This document shows positions 1-13,800 of a DNA stretch of 64,000 nucleotides, piece by piece. The stretch is from Mermis nigrescens. Taxonomy: Eukaryota; Nematoda; Enoplea; Mermithida; Mermithidae. The stretch's first letter is position 1. Each line of letters opens with the position of its first letter. A program made the position numbers and the translations under genes. Under the pieces are notes generated by a model. It saw nothing but the letters and a program-made list of their open reading frames with translations, searched no databases and was not told the DNA's origin. The stretch is taken from contig JAVLUZ010000141.1 of assembly GCA_036768485.1 (NCBI GenBank), positions 4,973,349 through 5,037,348 on the forward strand, given 5' to 3'.

Positions 1-495
1 TTATAAGCTTTAATGGATAAAGCATGATCGAAAACATAAAAAATGTACTTTATATTGTATGACAGAATATATACCGATATATAAGGTCACCAATTTTCGA
101 ACCGCTTACCCGCCCCATTGAAAAAATCTGCGTCCGCTCCTGATGCATAGTATTGTACGTTTGCGATGCTTTTCCAGTCCCGTGTGAGCAAAATGCATTT
201 TCGGAATATAAATATACAATATTCAGATAAATTCTAGCTTTAAAGAGGGAAACGAATGAGAAGTTCTCCGCGCATCCGAAAAAAGCTAAATTTTACACCT
301 ACTTGTTTACCTGATAGGTTTTCTATTTAGTGCAGCTTTATCTTATGTATCATCGCATATTTTCTATATACGCAAAATCACCTCATTAGATAGCACAATT
401 TAAATTATTTGCATTTATTCTTGAAGACTATAGATGCTTCGCCTTTTTTTGCGTTTAGATTGAATGCATTCATACCTAAGTATCTTAGTTCACTG

Positions 496-941
496 CAGTG
501 TTTTTTTTGTACAAGGTCCGTTTGTACATGTACAAAGATGGTCCCTAAAAGTCTTTGTATATTTCGTACACACAAATTTTTAGGTACTATAATATGGTAC
601 AGTAGGGATTTTAGTGTGGCAAAAACAGAGTTGTTCGACCTTTGGTTACGTATTTTAGCAATTTCTAGGTTTCTGAGGGCAGAAATCAGTAATAATCGTC
701 TCAAAACGGCGCGAAGCGCAAAAAATTTGGCATTTTTCCTTTCAAAATGCAATTTCTGAAATTATAAAGATATATAGAACACACAATTGCTCATTTCGGC
801 GCGGAGCGCCGAGAATTTTCGCGAATTTCGAACCTTTTTTGCAGTTTTTGTCTTCCAAAAAATCTTTGTACATGTACAAAGACGGTCCCCAAAAGTCTTT
901 GTACATCGCGAAAAATCTTTGCCGAATACAAAAAAACCGTG
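496..941 (+). mobile_element. hAT-like MITE, family A, 446 bp
   Basis: Starts CAGTGTTTTTTTTGTACAAG and ends in the complement of CACGGTTTTTTTGTATTCGG. Flanked by GTTCACTG (488-495) and GTTCATTG (942-949), an 8-bp TSD with one change. Both ends carry a direct subterminal repeat built on TTTGTACATGTACAAAGA, and the middle carries GGCGC-NNN-GCGCC palindromes. No coding capacity. Confidence 0.9.
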
Positions 942-1790
942 GTTCATTGTGGTAAAAATGTTTTTGTAAAATATTACATACATATGTGCTTTAGTCGAAA
1001 TTTTATTATTTTCTTGCTAATATTAAAAGGTAACGTGAATAATCAAAACTTTATGGAGCGTAGTGTCCGGAGCTGAAATAATTTTAAAAAGTCAATACTT
1101 ATCGATTTTCCTGTCGTTTCTTAGAATTTTTTCGCATGTCAATAGGTGTTTGAGTTCGTTTGCTCGGTAGCCTTTCATTTTAGTGTCACTAAAACAACGC
1201 AAAATTACTGGCGTCTTACGTCATGGTCTTAGACTGATGTTTTCTTATTATCAGTATAACAGACTTTTATACCTAATCCAGCAAGCATAATTTCTTTAAA
1301 GGTTTAGTGCTCTTTCAATGTTTCTTGTCATAAAATGATAAAATTTGCATGCTATTGAAGTATTTGCTTTCCTTGATATACATTAAGATTTTAGACATAT
1401 TTTATTGCAAGGGTATCTATCTATCTATATGAGTGTGTTTAAAACAACTTACCTATAAAAAATGGTTTAAATTTGAACCAACGTAAAAAATAAGTTGAAT
1501 GTTAAAAAAATTGCGATTTTCGGACGAAATTCTAAAAAAATTGAATGTTTATCATTAATTAAGATTGCATGTTTCTAATGCAGTGAAAGATCTCTTAAAT
1601 TTTCAAAACTAGACAGTTTCCAGTCTAAGGACTGGGCAGAATTTAAAGAACTCGTTTAAAATAATTAAAAATGCCGCTTGTATTGCGTAAACTATGTGAG
1701 TCCTTGATTGTGTTGGTAATTTGCATAACTCATAAAGTAAGACACCGCACGCATAGTGTAAATTGGCGTAAATAAGCGTTACGTTTATAG

Positions 1791-1871
1791 CTAAGAGAAA
1801 CGTTTGGCAAGGTAGATAAAACGACTGACGAAAATTTCGAAGAAAGTTGCAACGAGTTCAATAAGCAACAA
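1791..1871 (+). CDS. Amph: Amphiphysin exon a: start of BAR domain
   Basis: 27 codons, phase 0 at both ends, between acceptor TTATAG and donor GTATGT. It contains [14 protein letters not shown] and ends FNKQQ, the conserved LGKxDxTxDExF block just after the N-terminal helix of amphiphysins. Too short to be seen as an ORF. The preceding exon with the initiator Met was not recognised. Confidence 0.88.
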
Positions 1872-4800
1872 GTATGTTATGACATGGTGACGACGTGGCT
1901 TTACCTGTATGTATTCTCGTATGCAACAAAATCAATTTCATAAGATGCTTCAGAGGTTTCTAAATCTAAATGTCTATAGGTAACAAAGGTACGAATTGCA
2001 TATTTTCTTAAAAACTTAAGGGTGTGAGGGGTATTTTCGTTCAGAACTGTCGAATATCAGGTCGTTTTTAAACCAAAACATATTACTTGTACAATAAAAT
2101 AACGCTAAATTAGGTGACTTGTGTTTATTTTGCATAGTAGACTGTTCAAGTCATTCAGTCCATCCTTATTGTTTATTACTTTTATGCAAATTTTTCATCT
2201 CAAAATGCGCAATCAATGCAGTCATTTCAAAAACTCGTTTCCGTATAATAATTTATGGGGTTACGGTGGACGGGCAGGAAGTAGCAAAAATAATCAAACC
2301 ACCAAGTGACGCGAAGTCGCTGCTGTTACGCTATTCTTTACATACTTTGCCATTAAAACATCGATTTCCTTTAAGTTTCCTAAAAGTATTTCAAAAATAC
2401 AGCAGATGTCTCTTTCAGGCCATGTTTTGGGACAATGAACGCTAGTGAAAGCAACTAAAATGAAAATTCGACATGAAGTGCAAAGTGTATATACTCCTTT
2501 TCATTTGCCCCCTCTTTGGGGATACTTTGATTACACTCCAGAGGACATTGAATCATGTGCAGTGCATGCATGATGATATTTATTTTCTCTGGCATTGTTT
2601 TCACTATTCTGTTTTATTATGGATCGAGAGTACATAGCGTACAATATTCTTCACGTTCCAAGTGCTTTTTGATGGTGTGATTTAAGTTGATAATAATGAC
2701 ACATGTTTGACGCTGCTCAGAAGTTCTGAGAAAGTACAGCCTTAGGCTAAAGCCTAAGAGCTAGTTTTTATGATAAAACAAAGAAACATTTCATTTGAAA
2801 TATTCAAGCGCTGAGATTATTTTGTGCAGTATGCAGAAGCATTACATGCTTGAATCGCTTCTGCTCCGTTTGATAACAGCAGTTATGCGATTTATTGATA
2901 TTGTTTTCAGGCCATACTAGGGATGTGCCGGTTAACCGGAACCGGAACCGGCTGGAACCGACCATTTTTTGGAACCGGAAACGGAGCCGAGAACCGATTT
3001 TTTGATATTCTAAGAACCGGAACCGATTTTTTGATTTTCTAAGAACCGAAACCGGAACCGATCTTTTTTGGAGTCGGTTCACGGTTATTTAAAATTAGAG
3101 TTAAAAATCGAACTTCATAAAATTTAGTGAAGACATGAAGCAGCAATTCAATCTTTTATTACCCAAAAGTTTACAGACTAAAACTTAGTATTGTTCCGAG
3201 TAAATTATATTTTAAAAATAACAGTCGTTCTGCTTTTTCGCCATGTAGCCTGTTTCTGAGAGGATCGTATAAATGATTCCAGCGCAACTGAACAGCTGTT
3301 CCGATGGAACGCTTGTAGCTGGCGCTGCAAGCAGGGGCGAATCTAAGGGGCGGGGGGGCCGCCCCTATTTGCCAAAAATATTTGGCGAGATAGAGAATGG
3401 ATATACAATTCGCAATTATTTTTTGGCCCGCAGTGACCATAATTTCTCAAATTTTTTCGGCGCTACGCGCCGGATGATACCTATTAATGACATTTATTTA
3501 CTTTCTTCGCTACCTGGAAGCCATTTTCTGTTCATGTAGGTTTCAAAACAATTTTAGTAGCAGAAACAGCTATTCTTGCATACTTTTCTTCTATTTTCAA
3601 TTAAAAATTTCGATGTTTCGCATCAAATGCTATAAATACAGTAAATCAAGCTGTAAATCATGCTTCTAGACGTCTATCCGTCTTAATCTCACGAATTTTC
3701 CGGCGCTTCGCGCCACGGTTTTTGTATTCGGCAAAGATTTTTTCCGATGTACAAAGACTTTTCGGGACCGTAGATTTTTGGAGAGACAAAAATTACAAAA
3801 AAGGTCTAAAATTCGCAGAAATTTACGGCGCTTCGCGTCGAAATAACTGATTGTTTGCTCTATTTATCTTTATAATGGCTGAAACTGCATTTCGAAAGGA
3901 AAATGTCAAATTTTTACGCGCTTCGCGCCGTTTTAAGACGATTCTTAGTGATTTTTGCCCTTAGAGACCCATAAATTAGCTGAAATACACTACCAAAAGT
4001 CGAACAACTCTGTTTTTACCACACTAAAATCGCTACTGTACCATATTATAGTACCCAAAAATGTGTGTGTAAACAATGTACAAGACTTTTGGGGATCATC
4101 TTTGTACATGTCAAACGGACCTTGTACAAAAAAACTACTTCGCGCCAGAATTCTGATAAAGTCAAAGAATTTTAGTGATTTTTAGCACAAAATTATCGAA
4201 AATTTTGAAATTGTAAGAAGAAATATTGCGTCAAAAGTGATTTAATGTAAAAGTATACATTGTAAAACGCCGAAAAAAAACGCTGTTTCGCGCGTTAAGG
4301 GCAAATTTTTGGACCTATTTTTGACTGTTTTTGGAAAAGTTGGGATACTGCCCCTTAGGAAAATCCTAGATCCGCCACTGGCTGCAAGATACTGCTTAGC
4401 TATAAACGCGAGAATCGGCAAATTCTTCGACTTCTCTTTCCACCAGCAGATCTTTATTATGAATTAAGCATTTAGATTTCGTATAAGCCTCCAATTAAGA
4501 AACAAATAGATAATATTTAGTGATTTATAAGTAAATTGTCAACTAGACGTAAAACTTATTTGAACGTGCAGTTGCCAGATTGAAACGACTTCCTGAATAA
4601 TTTATCTTTCGATTACATCGTCATATGTTCCGGTGAAGTCAGGCTATCAAGAGCGTACATACTTTAACACAGGAACCGAGAACCGGAACCGGAAGCGACG
4701 GTTCTCTAGTTGAAAAACCGGAACTGGAACCGACGGTTCCAACTTACGCAAGAACCGGAACCGGAACCGAAATTCTTGTTTTTCAAGAACCGGAACCGGA

Positions 4801-7800
4801 ACCGATTTTTTTGAAAAACCTGGAACCGGAACATCCCTAGGCCATACGTGATCAGGGGATTTTGTGATCCAGAAAAGTTTTGACCTCCTTCATAATTCGC
4901 GATTTTCTAAAAGTTTCGAAAAAATTCGTAGAAAAGGTGCTGTTTTAAGCGTTTTTAGCCATCTGTTTGCTCGTAAGTGTCAAATTTTCGGCGCCTCACG
5001 CTATATACTCATTTTCTGACTATATTTTGTTCAACTTATTCGATTTTTTCTGATTTCTCCGAATTTTTTATGTTTTTATGCTTTAGAGAGATAGCATCGT
5101 CAGAAATTTAGAAAAACGATGTTTTTTACACGTTTCCACAATTGTTTAGCCAAAAAACGCACTTTAAAATTTCAACTCCCTTAGAATTACGATGCTGTGT
5201 ATGTCTGTTTGAGACTCGAAATTTCTCTTTACGACTGGACAGCTTGGTTTTTTGTTGTAAAAAATTTATTTATCTAATGTAAGTTTTGCCTTATCTTTTT
5301 AATAACTCAATTCACTTTTTTGGATTTCGTTTTTTCATGTCTTACTACAATTAAACTAATTTACGATTATCTTTACTGGAGTTGTTCCGATTACTTTATT
5401 TATGAATGTATTGATTTTATTCTTTTTTGCTTATTTTTCAGAAAATTGCTGAACGACTTCAGAAGGAGCTTAAAAACTATATATTCTGCTTAAAAGGTAA
5501 GAATTTGAGATAAGAATATTAATTTGTATGTAAATATTTTTCATGAGAAGATTTCTTTTCCAAATATGCCAATACGTTGTTGCTTTGAAGCATGCGACTT
5601 GTCGTGACCAGACATGCTCGTGGAGAAGGGTTGGGGTCTAAATTAGACCCCCAGAAAGGTAAAACAAAAATTTTGTTGGGAGAAAAGGTCAAAATTAAGG
5701 TTGAAAATAAATGAAAACTAAAACGTGCGTCCAAAAGTGCTTGAACTTAATTATAAACTGTGAATTAAGGTAGGTTTTGCACTATTTTCACATTTAAGCG
5801 TTTTTAGGCCATTCAAGCTAAAAAATCTGGTGGCAGCATACATGATCTGGGGCTGGGTGTTTTCAACCCAAGCTTCAGAAAAATTTTTACCCCCTCCTTC
5901 AGAAATTTTTCGTGATATTTCGAAAGTTTCCTAAGATTTCCTGAAAATTTGCAGAAAAGATGCTTTTTAAGCGTTTTTACCTATCTGTTTGCTTAAAAGT
6001 GGTAAATTTTCACTTCTTTGTGCCATATGCTCATGTTTTGACTATATTTTGTTCAATTTGTTCGACTTTTTGATTTTTCTAAAAATTTTTGTTTTTTATG
6101 CTCTAGGAAGAGAGAGCATCGTCAGAAATGTCGGAAAACAGAGTTTTTGATGCGTACCCATCATTTCTGGGCATAAAAGTGGCGCTTTAAATTTCATCCC
6201 TTCCCCAGAATTTCCATGCTGTGCATGTCTGGCTGATACCTCAGACCAGCCATAATGTGCATCTATGGTCGTATCGTGTCCATAAATGCACAATATAACT
6301 GATCCGGGGTAGGTCAGCCGGTCTGTGGGGAGTCAAATATTGAACTGCTTGGGCTAAGATTACTTCAAAAACTGGTGTAGATCCTCAAATAGCGTTAAAA
6401 CGAAGTTAATCTGCAGGTTTTGGTCAATTTCAAGCACTTTTGGTTAAAATTTTCATTTTCATCGATGTTTTAGCCTTCATTTTGCCTGTAATAGAAGGAT
6501 GGGGGAGGCAAACATGTAAAGTCTCGAAATTTAGGAAGGGGGTCTCCGACCATATAGGTGGTAGGGGATAAATGACGACCTTCAATTTTTGGCCAAAAAC
6601 GGCCAAAAAACACCTAAAAACGGTCAAAATTCGCAATTTTTTTCCAAAATCGGGAGTTAAAATTTCTGACTTTGATGGATGGGGTTCGACCAACTTTGGG
6701 TGGGGATCCCCCATTCCCTGTAACATGCCTGGATGTGGGATCTTCCATCCAAAGTTGTTCGTCCCCCATACCCAAGGTCAGCGGCCTTCTTCCGATTTTT
6801 TAAAAAATATGTAATTTTTTGGCCGTTTTTAGGTGTTTTTTCGACCGTTTTCGGCCAAAAATTTGGGGTCATTTCCCCTCTAACCCTTTAAATGGCCGGG
6901 ACCCCCTCAACCGAAATTTCGAGCCCTTACATAGCCCCGACCACTCTTACTCTACGTGCACGTCCGGTCGTGTCACGACGCGATGCGACCATTTTTAGTA
7001 ATATGTAGTCCTCATCGTATATAATTACTGAAGGAGAATATTTATTTTCGTTCAAACCCGCCAATCAAAGTTTACCTTGAGTGGGCTAAAAGTAGAACAG
7101 TGGCTTTTTATACTAAAATTTACTCCATGCAATAAATGTTTATGCGGTTTACTGCCGGCGTTGGTATATTAGAATGATTTGGTGTAACAAAATTTCGAAT
7201 CATTCGCATCTTTGAATGCGTCGTTAAATTGTGAGAGTTAAATCACTTTTCGAAAACACGACGTAAAATTTGTTCTTGAAATTGTAATCATTTTGTATGT
7301 GATTTTACATTCTGTTGAAACGTTATTAGTTAGTTTTTTGTGTGATTTACGATCGCTGCGATCCTTTGCAGTTTGATATTATTTGTAACATGTGCATTAG
7401 AATATTTCTGCTGCAAACATTTTTTCAATTTTTGAAATAACAAATTTACCGCTTAATTTTTAAATACCTCTTATTTTTAGCTAATTGTTTCGACGTGCTA
7501 GAGCATAATCCTGGTTAAGGAGCGATCAATAGAAAACTACCATCATAAAATTCTCTCAACTTCGCTACAATTATATTTTGACCATCGTTGGTCACAAAAA
7601 ATCATCAGTTCCAGTGTCCTTATCTCTTTGAAACAAAAGCTGCATAATTTTGTCACATTTTTGTATCAACAAGTATCTTTAGCATTGATACGCCCTCATT
7701 CTTTGGACTAATTCGCCTAGAATAATGATGAATATATTTTTAGAACTTCCAAGAGGCATTAAGTAGAGCATGTGCGCTAAAGTATGGCGTCCAAACAAAG

Positions 7801-10800
7801 CGCTTTGATCCATTTTCAGCGGATGGTCAGCGTGAAGTTTTTGTTAAAATCGCTTTCTGCCTATCAAATATATATATTTCTATATAACTTTCTGAAAAAC
7901 ATCTTACAATTGATTATTTGAATCAAATCCAAAGTCATAAACGGTGAGTTATTATCATAGCAGTACAAAATGTAAGGACTGCTTTTTGAAAGTTCAAGCT
8001 TGCTCCTCCAATTTCCAGATAAGCCTATATTTTATTTTTCTTTGACGTTGACGTTAAAATTGTCTGTGCAATTGCAATACTGGTTGGTATCCTTTTACAG
8101 CCGTTCTATTTAAATCGATTCTGTTTTTACTTATTAATCTGATGTGAAGCTTCCTTGCATGTAGCTGTCAATCAAGCCGGCAAAGGATTATACGAAGCTG
8201 TTCGTGAAGCATATGAGCCTCATTGGAATGGTGTAGAACATGTGAGAGCCATAACTGACGTGAGAAAATTTCGGTTGGTTTTATTATGCACTTTACCACC
8301 TACGTTCAATACTATATCCAATAGCCGTATTTGGAAAATAATATTAAATTACTTGAGCCCAATCAGTGTTTTTTTTGTACATGGTCTGTTTGTATATGTA
8401 CAAAGATGGTCCTTAAAAGTCTTTGTACATTTCGTACACACAAATTTTTAGGTACTATAATATGGTACAGTAGCGATTTTAGTGTGGCAAAAACAGAGTT
8501 GTTCGACCTTTCGTTACGTGTTTTAGCAATTTCTAGGTTTCTGAGGGCAAAAATCAGTAATAATCGTCTCAAAACGGCGCGAAGCGCCAAAAATTTGGCA
8601 TTTTTCCTTTTAAAAATGCAATTTCTGAAATTATAAAGATATATAGAAGACACAACTGCTCATTTCGGCGCGGAGCCTCGAAAATTTGCAATTTCGAACC
8701 TTTTTTGCAGTTTTTATCTTCCAAAAAATCTTTTTACATGTACGAAGACGGTCCTCAAAAGCCTTTGTACATCGCGAAAAATCTTTGCCGAATACAAAAA
8801 AACCGTGAGCCCAATAAAGTTTTGCTTCGCATGCTCATTATAGGAACGACTAGGTAGTGTGTACCGACATACATGTTAACATTAACTTAGGTTTCGGCAA
8901 TACAATAAGGGACAGATCCATACGTGTTCTGGGGCAAGGGGGGTTTGAGGGTTTTGACCCCCTCCAGAATGGCTGCTGCCCCTCTCCTCGCAAAATGGCT
9001 GCGACCCTCCCGAATGGTAGAATTTTTGGAAAAATTGTAAAACGTTTGCTTTTTAAAGCTTTTTAGCTCATTTTTGGCTCAAAGTCTCAAATTTTCGGCA
9101 TTTTTCTGACTATGATTTGTTCAATTTTCGCATTTTTTCAAAATTTTTGTTTTTATGTTTTAGAAAGAACGAGAATCGTCCGAAACGTCGAAAAGCAGTG
9201 TTTTTGATGTGTACCTGACGTTTTTAGCACAAAAAGGCACTTTTTGAAAATTTTTTGGGCCTGACCTCCCCAGAATCTCCAATGCTGTACATGTATGGTC
9301 GGATCTTCTTGTATCTAAATATGTAATCTTGAAATTTGACATTTTTCATTAAAATTGGCTGGTAGGTTCTAGGGTAAACTTCTTAACGGTGAGAAGTATG
9401 GGCTTTCCATTCTTTCTTCTATGCTGAATTAGAACTTACTTCAAAAATGTACAATCACACAGTATTGGCCAGATATGCAAGGCATGACCGTTCTGTTGGC
9501 TGAAAAATTATCAAAGATATGCAAAATAAGTCCGATTTACAGCCGATTCGCTAATTCTGTTCGGGTGGAAAATTTTCTGCGGTTGGGGTGAGAAACTTAG
9601 TGGGGGGTGGAAATCTCCGGATTCCACATACATAACAACCAGCGATCAAATAAGTGCTGCAATTATGCTAATAAATATTTACAATATCGATCCTTCTACG
9701 AACATTGTAATCGTTTTCTTAATCATTGTAAATAGATTTTAGTGTTAAAGTTTTCTGCAGCAAATACAAACTACGCTTTTTATTTATCGGACAATTTTGA
9801 ATCTGAAGTACTGTTTTTTTATTTTGTACAAAGTCCGTTTGTACATGTACAAAGACGGTGCCCAAAAGTCTGTACATTTTGTACATATATTACATTATAG
9901 CGCAGTGTAATGTGAGTACAGTATGCGTTCAACATACCATACGTGGGCACGCTCAGGTTTTTCTCGGTCAAATGACTTCCTTTACACCAACGAGGTTGGT
10001 CTATGACCATACATAGATGCAGAGCATGATCTACGTGGGGGGTGGTGGGAAATTGAGCTTTTTTGGGCCAAAATGGCCTAAATAATTGGTATAAATGCTA
10101 AAATAGCGTTAAAACTATGTTATTTCTTAGTTTCTGGTCAATTTCAGGTACTTCCGGAGAAAATTTTAAATTTTAATCCAGTATTGGCCTTGATTTTGCC
10201 TCATTTTATCCAGGAAATTTTCAAAACTTGCGGGGTTAATCCGGTTTCCGTTGTGGGGTTGCATAGCCGCCCGCGTCAAGTCACTTGCCCCTGTATTGAC
10301 TCTGTGCCCATGTATTTAACATACTATGTATGTACAATTTCAAAATATTTTTATGACAAGCAAAACAGGAAATTGCGTAACTGTTTCAAAACTATTTTTC
10401 TTTTCTTTTCCATGACATTCAAGTAAGGTTTAGACTAAACAGACATGACAGCAATGCCTTAAATCGCTAAATTAGTGTGAACTTGAGGACTAATATATTT
10501 TGGCTTATTTAAAATTTTAAACTCAATCCTGAAGCCTCGTAAAGACAAAAAAACAATTATCAACGCCAAAAATCTTGACATTTTTTACTTTCGAAGTTAA
10601 TTTTCGCTCTGATAGAATCATACAGAACAAATCATCGTGCACTCACAATTATTCTGACACAAAGCGCGTGAAATTTAACAAAGCTTCTGACATTTTCACT
10701 GGTTTTATTCCAAAAATTTTTTGTACGCGTGCAAAGACGGTCCGAAAACTCTTTGTGCACCCGGAAAAATCTGTGCGAATGCAAAAAAATAAACCGTGAT

Positions 10801-13800
10801 CTGAAGTAGATTTTGGTTTTTGAAAGCTTAGGATTCCCTTTAACGGAAAGTCGTATTCCTTAGATAATTTCCTCTTACAGTCCTTAGACTTGTTGTGGGA
10901 TGATTATTTGCAAACGCTCAACGACGATGCTCTGCTTCCGCTCAATTATTACTGTAGCCAGTTTGCTGACCTAAGAGTAAGTTATTTTATTTCGTAACGT
11001 TTGCGCGGTAACATAGTTATGTGGAGGAAAGCATTTTTATCTGCTAGCTATAATATATGAAAAGTAATTCCTTCCTCATTACCCTGTCTTGATAACCATA
11101 GATTTTTAAAAATAAATTTCCGTTCCCTAGAATGATCACAAAAAATTAGATACAACATATGTATATTTTTGATATGTTGATACGTTCATTGCTCATAATC
11201 ATACGTAAAGTATTTAAATGAGTACAAAATCGTGATGCAAAATATGAATCGTTACTCTTGAGTCCTAACCAGTAAAAACAACCTCAGCTGCACCGCCGTA
11301 TTTAGGGGGGGCGGGGGAGGTGGCTCCCTGACCGAAAAAGATGAAGAAAAGTAAGATAATGCACGAGAAGATGGAAAAATTGCATGTATTTAACATGAAA
11401 TCTTCAAATTTTCGACTCTTCGCGCCGGATGTAAAGTATTTCCATAATTTTGGCACAAGCGCGGCCAAAAAAGTCCTTTATAGCTTTCTTAGTTATAAAA
11501 GATTTGTTTGAAAACTTTGAACTTTATGCTCTTAATGGATAGATCGGCTCGAAAAACGTAGAAAAATGCGGTTTTTGCGAGCTATCCCGACGAATTTTCT
11601 AAGATGTAGACTAATTTATGCCGGGTTCGCCAACCCCTCCCCCTGGCCGAATCCTGGATACGGCCTGCTTAGCTATGCATATCAATGTTATATCAAGCTG
11701 ACATTTCGTTAGTAAAAGACATCCTGAAAGTATCAAATCCCTTATTTCAAGAATTATTATTCCGACTTAAAGCCAGAAAGCGGTCTTTTTAAATTTTAAA
11801 AAATCATTCAATTGGCTCCGGAGTCAATTATTCGATTCTTTGATTATATTTCATTATTTTTCGTAAATATTTCTAGCTTATTATATTTTAGAAATAAGAA
11901 TTAGTTCGAAGAAACAATATTGACTGTAAAATTGAATTGATAAATTGATGATTGAATTGATTAAAAAATGTAAAATAAAAAAAATAAATAAAAAATAAAA
12001 CATTCGATAATGCAAAGTATTACGTCAAAATACGATCCTGCTTTCGCCTTACTCGTCGTTGCTCTTATTCCATATGTTGCCGATGAACTTGTTGAGTTTA
12101 ATCTTTTAATTTCTTCAGACCAAAATAGCGAAAAGAGGTAGAAAATTAGTCGACTATGACGCAGCGCGACACGCCTTCAATTCTGTGCAATCCTCTAGTA
12201 GAAAAGACGACGTCAAACTCCAAAAGGTAATAATCTCTTGGTTTATTTTTTAATGGTCGTCGTAAAGTGGAGCTTCGATTGTATTGAAAAAACGTTGCTC
12301 ATTGACAACGAGTGGGAATAAATGTCTGGCTTATGTAAAAATATATGCCATTGTGGTAAAAACAAACTTCGGTCAATTAATGAGTTGCTAAATTTTTTAT
12401 TTGAGTGTACCTTATGTGGACAGAAAGATAGATTCGCAATTTAATCATTTTACGTATGTATGTATGTATGTATGTATGTATATGTAGTAGAAAAATCGAT
12501 TGGAATAGTACTCCCTCTCAAGTATAATTATCACTTGGTACAACGTTTTTAACTCATAATAAGTTTTCAGTCGTCGTACTAATTGCGTTTTAAGTCTCAG
12601 CTTTTCAATATCTAAGTATAAATGAAAAATCACGCGTTCTTTTATTTTTGATTAAAGGTACGACGTTTATGCGCCTTAATTAGCAGGCACGTAGCTGGCC
12701 GTCCTACTTGGGGGGGGGGGCAAGGCAACATCAAATTTTGGGGGACTAAGCCCAAAAAGGCCGAAAATAGCACAAAATAATGTTTAAAAATTCCTATTTT
12801 TTCCGATTTTTCTGAATTTTTGGGGGTCCAGAAGCCCCACCCATTCCCCCAGAGATACGTACCTGTTAATTAGACATAGATCCGCATCAATATTTTTGTA
12901 TCTTACATGCACGCATGGGCGAGTGTAAGTAGTGGAATCGCTGCCCCTATTAGGCACGAATCAATTTTAGAGAGGTTAGACATTGCAGAAGGATATAATG
13001 AAATAGGATACGTTTATCGAAGGATCTCAAATTTTGCAGGCAAAAAATTTCAAATTCAAAGTAATTTCTATACGAGCAAAGAGCGGTTCTGAAAACTATT
13101 ATAGAATCATCTATATTTTTTCACTAATGAACAGAAAATTTCCTCCGCCATTTGGTATTGATAATTATAAATATCACAACGGTTGCGTCCTACATTATTT
13201 AATACGACTTTATTACGCCATTTAATCGCACTATGACACTTAAATATTATGTAGATAATCTGCACTTTTATTCATTTTTTAATTTTCAGGCCAAGGACCA
13301 GATGAACATCGCTAAAAAATTATATGACGATTTAAATAATGAATTATTAGTCGCTTTACCTGAACTATACGACGCGTAAGCTGAATTTTAATCATTAATA
13401 TTTTGTAATATTTATTTTATTTTATTGTTATACTCATTTCATTTTTTATTGCATCAGTGTTCGTGTACTATTAATGTTTCTGATGTGTCTGGGCCTCGTG
13501 AAATCATCAACATACGACCATTGGACTTCAACATAACCAGTCTAAGGGGTTTCAGCTATGTATGGGGCGAGACCACGGTTTATTTAGCACCACGCTAATG
13601 ATAGTTGCCTCGTGCTAATGAAAATTTTAGCTATTGGCACGACGTGCTAATGGATGCAAGGAACTTTTATCAAGAGCATAGTAATTTTAACGCTTTTTAA
13701 GGTATTTTTCAAGAAAATCCTTTAAAAGTTTCGGCGCTTAGTACCAAGTTTGATACTTACCGTTCATTTAGCCTCAAGCGCGCAATTTAAATACTTTAAA

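Larger units (their letters stand above)
2918..4839. mobile_element. hAT-like element with TAGGGATGT ends, 1.9 kb, host of two nested insertions
   Basis: Termini TAGGGATGTGCCGG and its near-complement CCGGAACATCCCTA. A perfect 8-bp TSD, GGCCATAC, lies at 2910-2917 and 4840-4847. Each end has arrays of short AACCGGAACCGG motifs in opposite orientation, as in subterminal transposase-binding arrays. The 3332-4380 element is inserted inside. No transposase left. Confidence 0.92.

Noticed and set aside
249..330. Short ATG-led frame as the missing first amphiphysin exon
   Set aside because: It does not resemble the amphiphysin N-terminal helix and has no compatible donor before its stop.
405..759. 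Overlapping open frames of about 115 codons on both strands
   Set aside because: They are the two strands of a family A MITE; paired open frames on both strands come from its composition.
2926..3080. CCGG-rich stretch as a CpG island promoter
   Set aside because: The AACCGG arrays recur inverted at 4670-4835 as subterminal repeats of one transposon with a perfect TSD.
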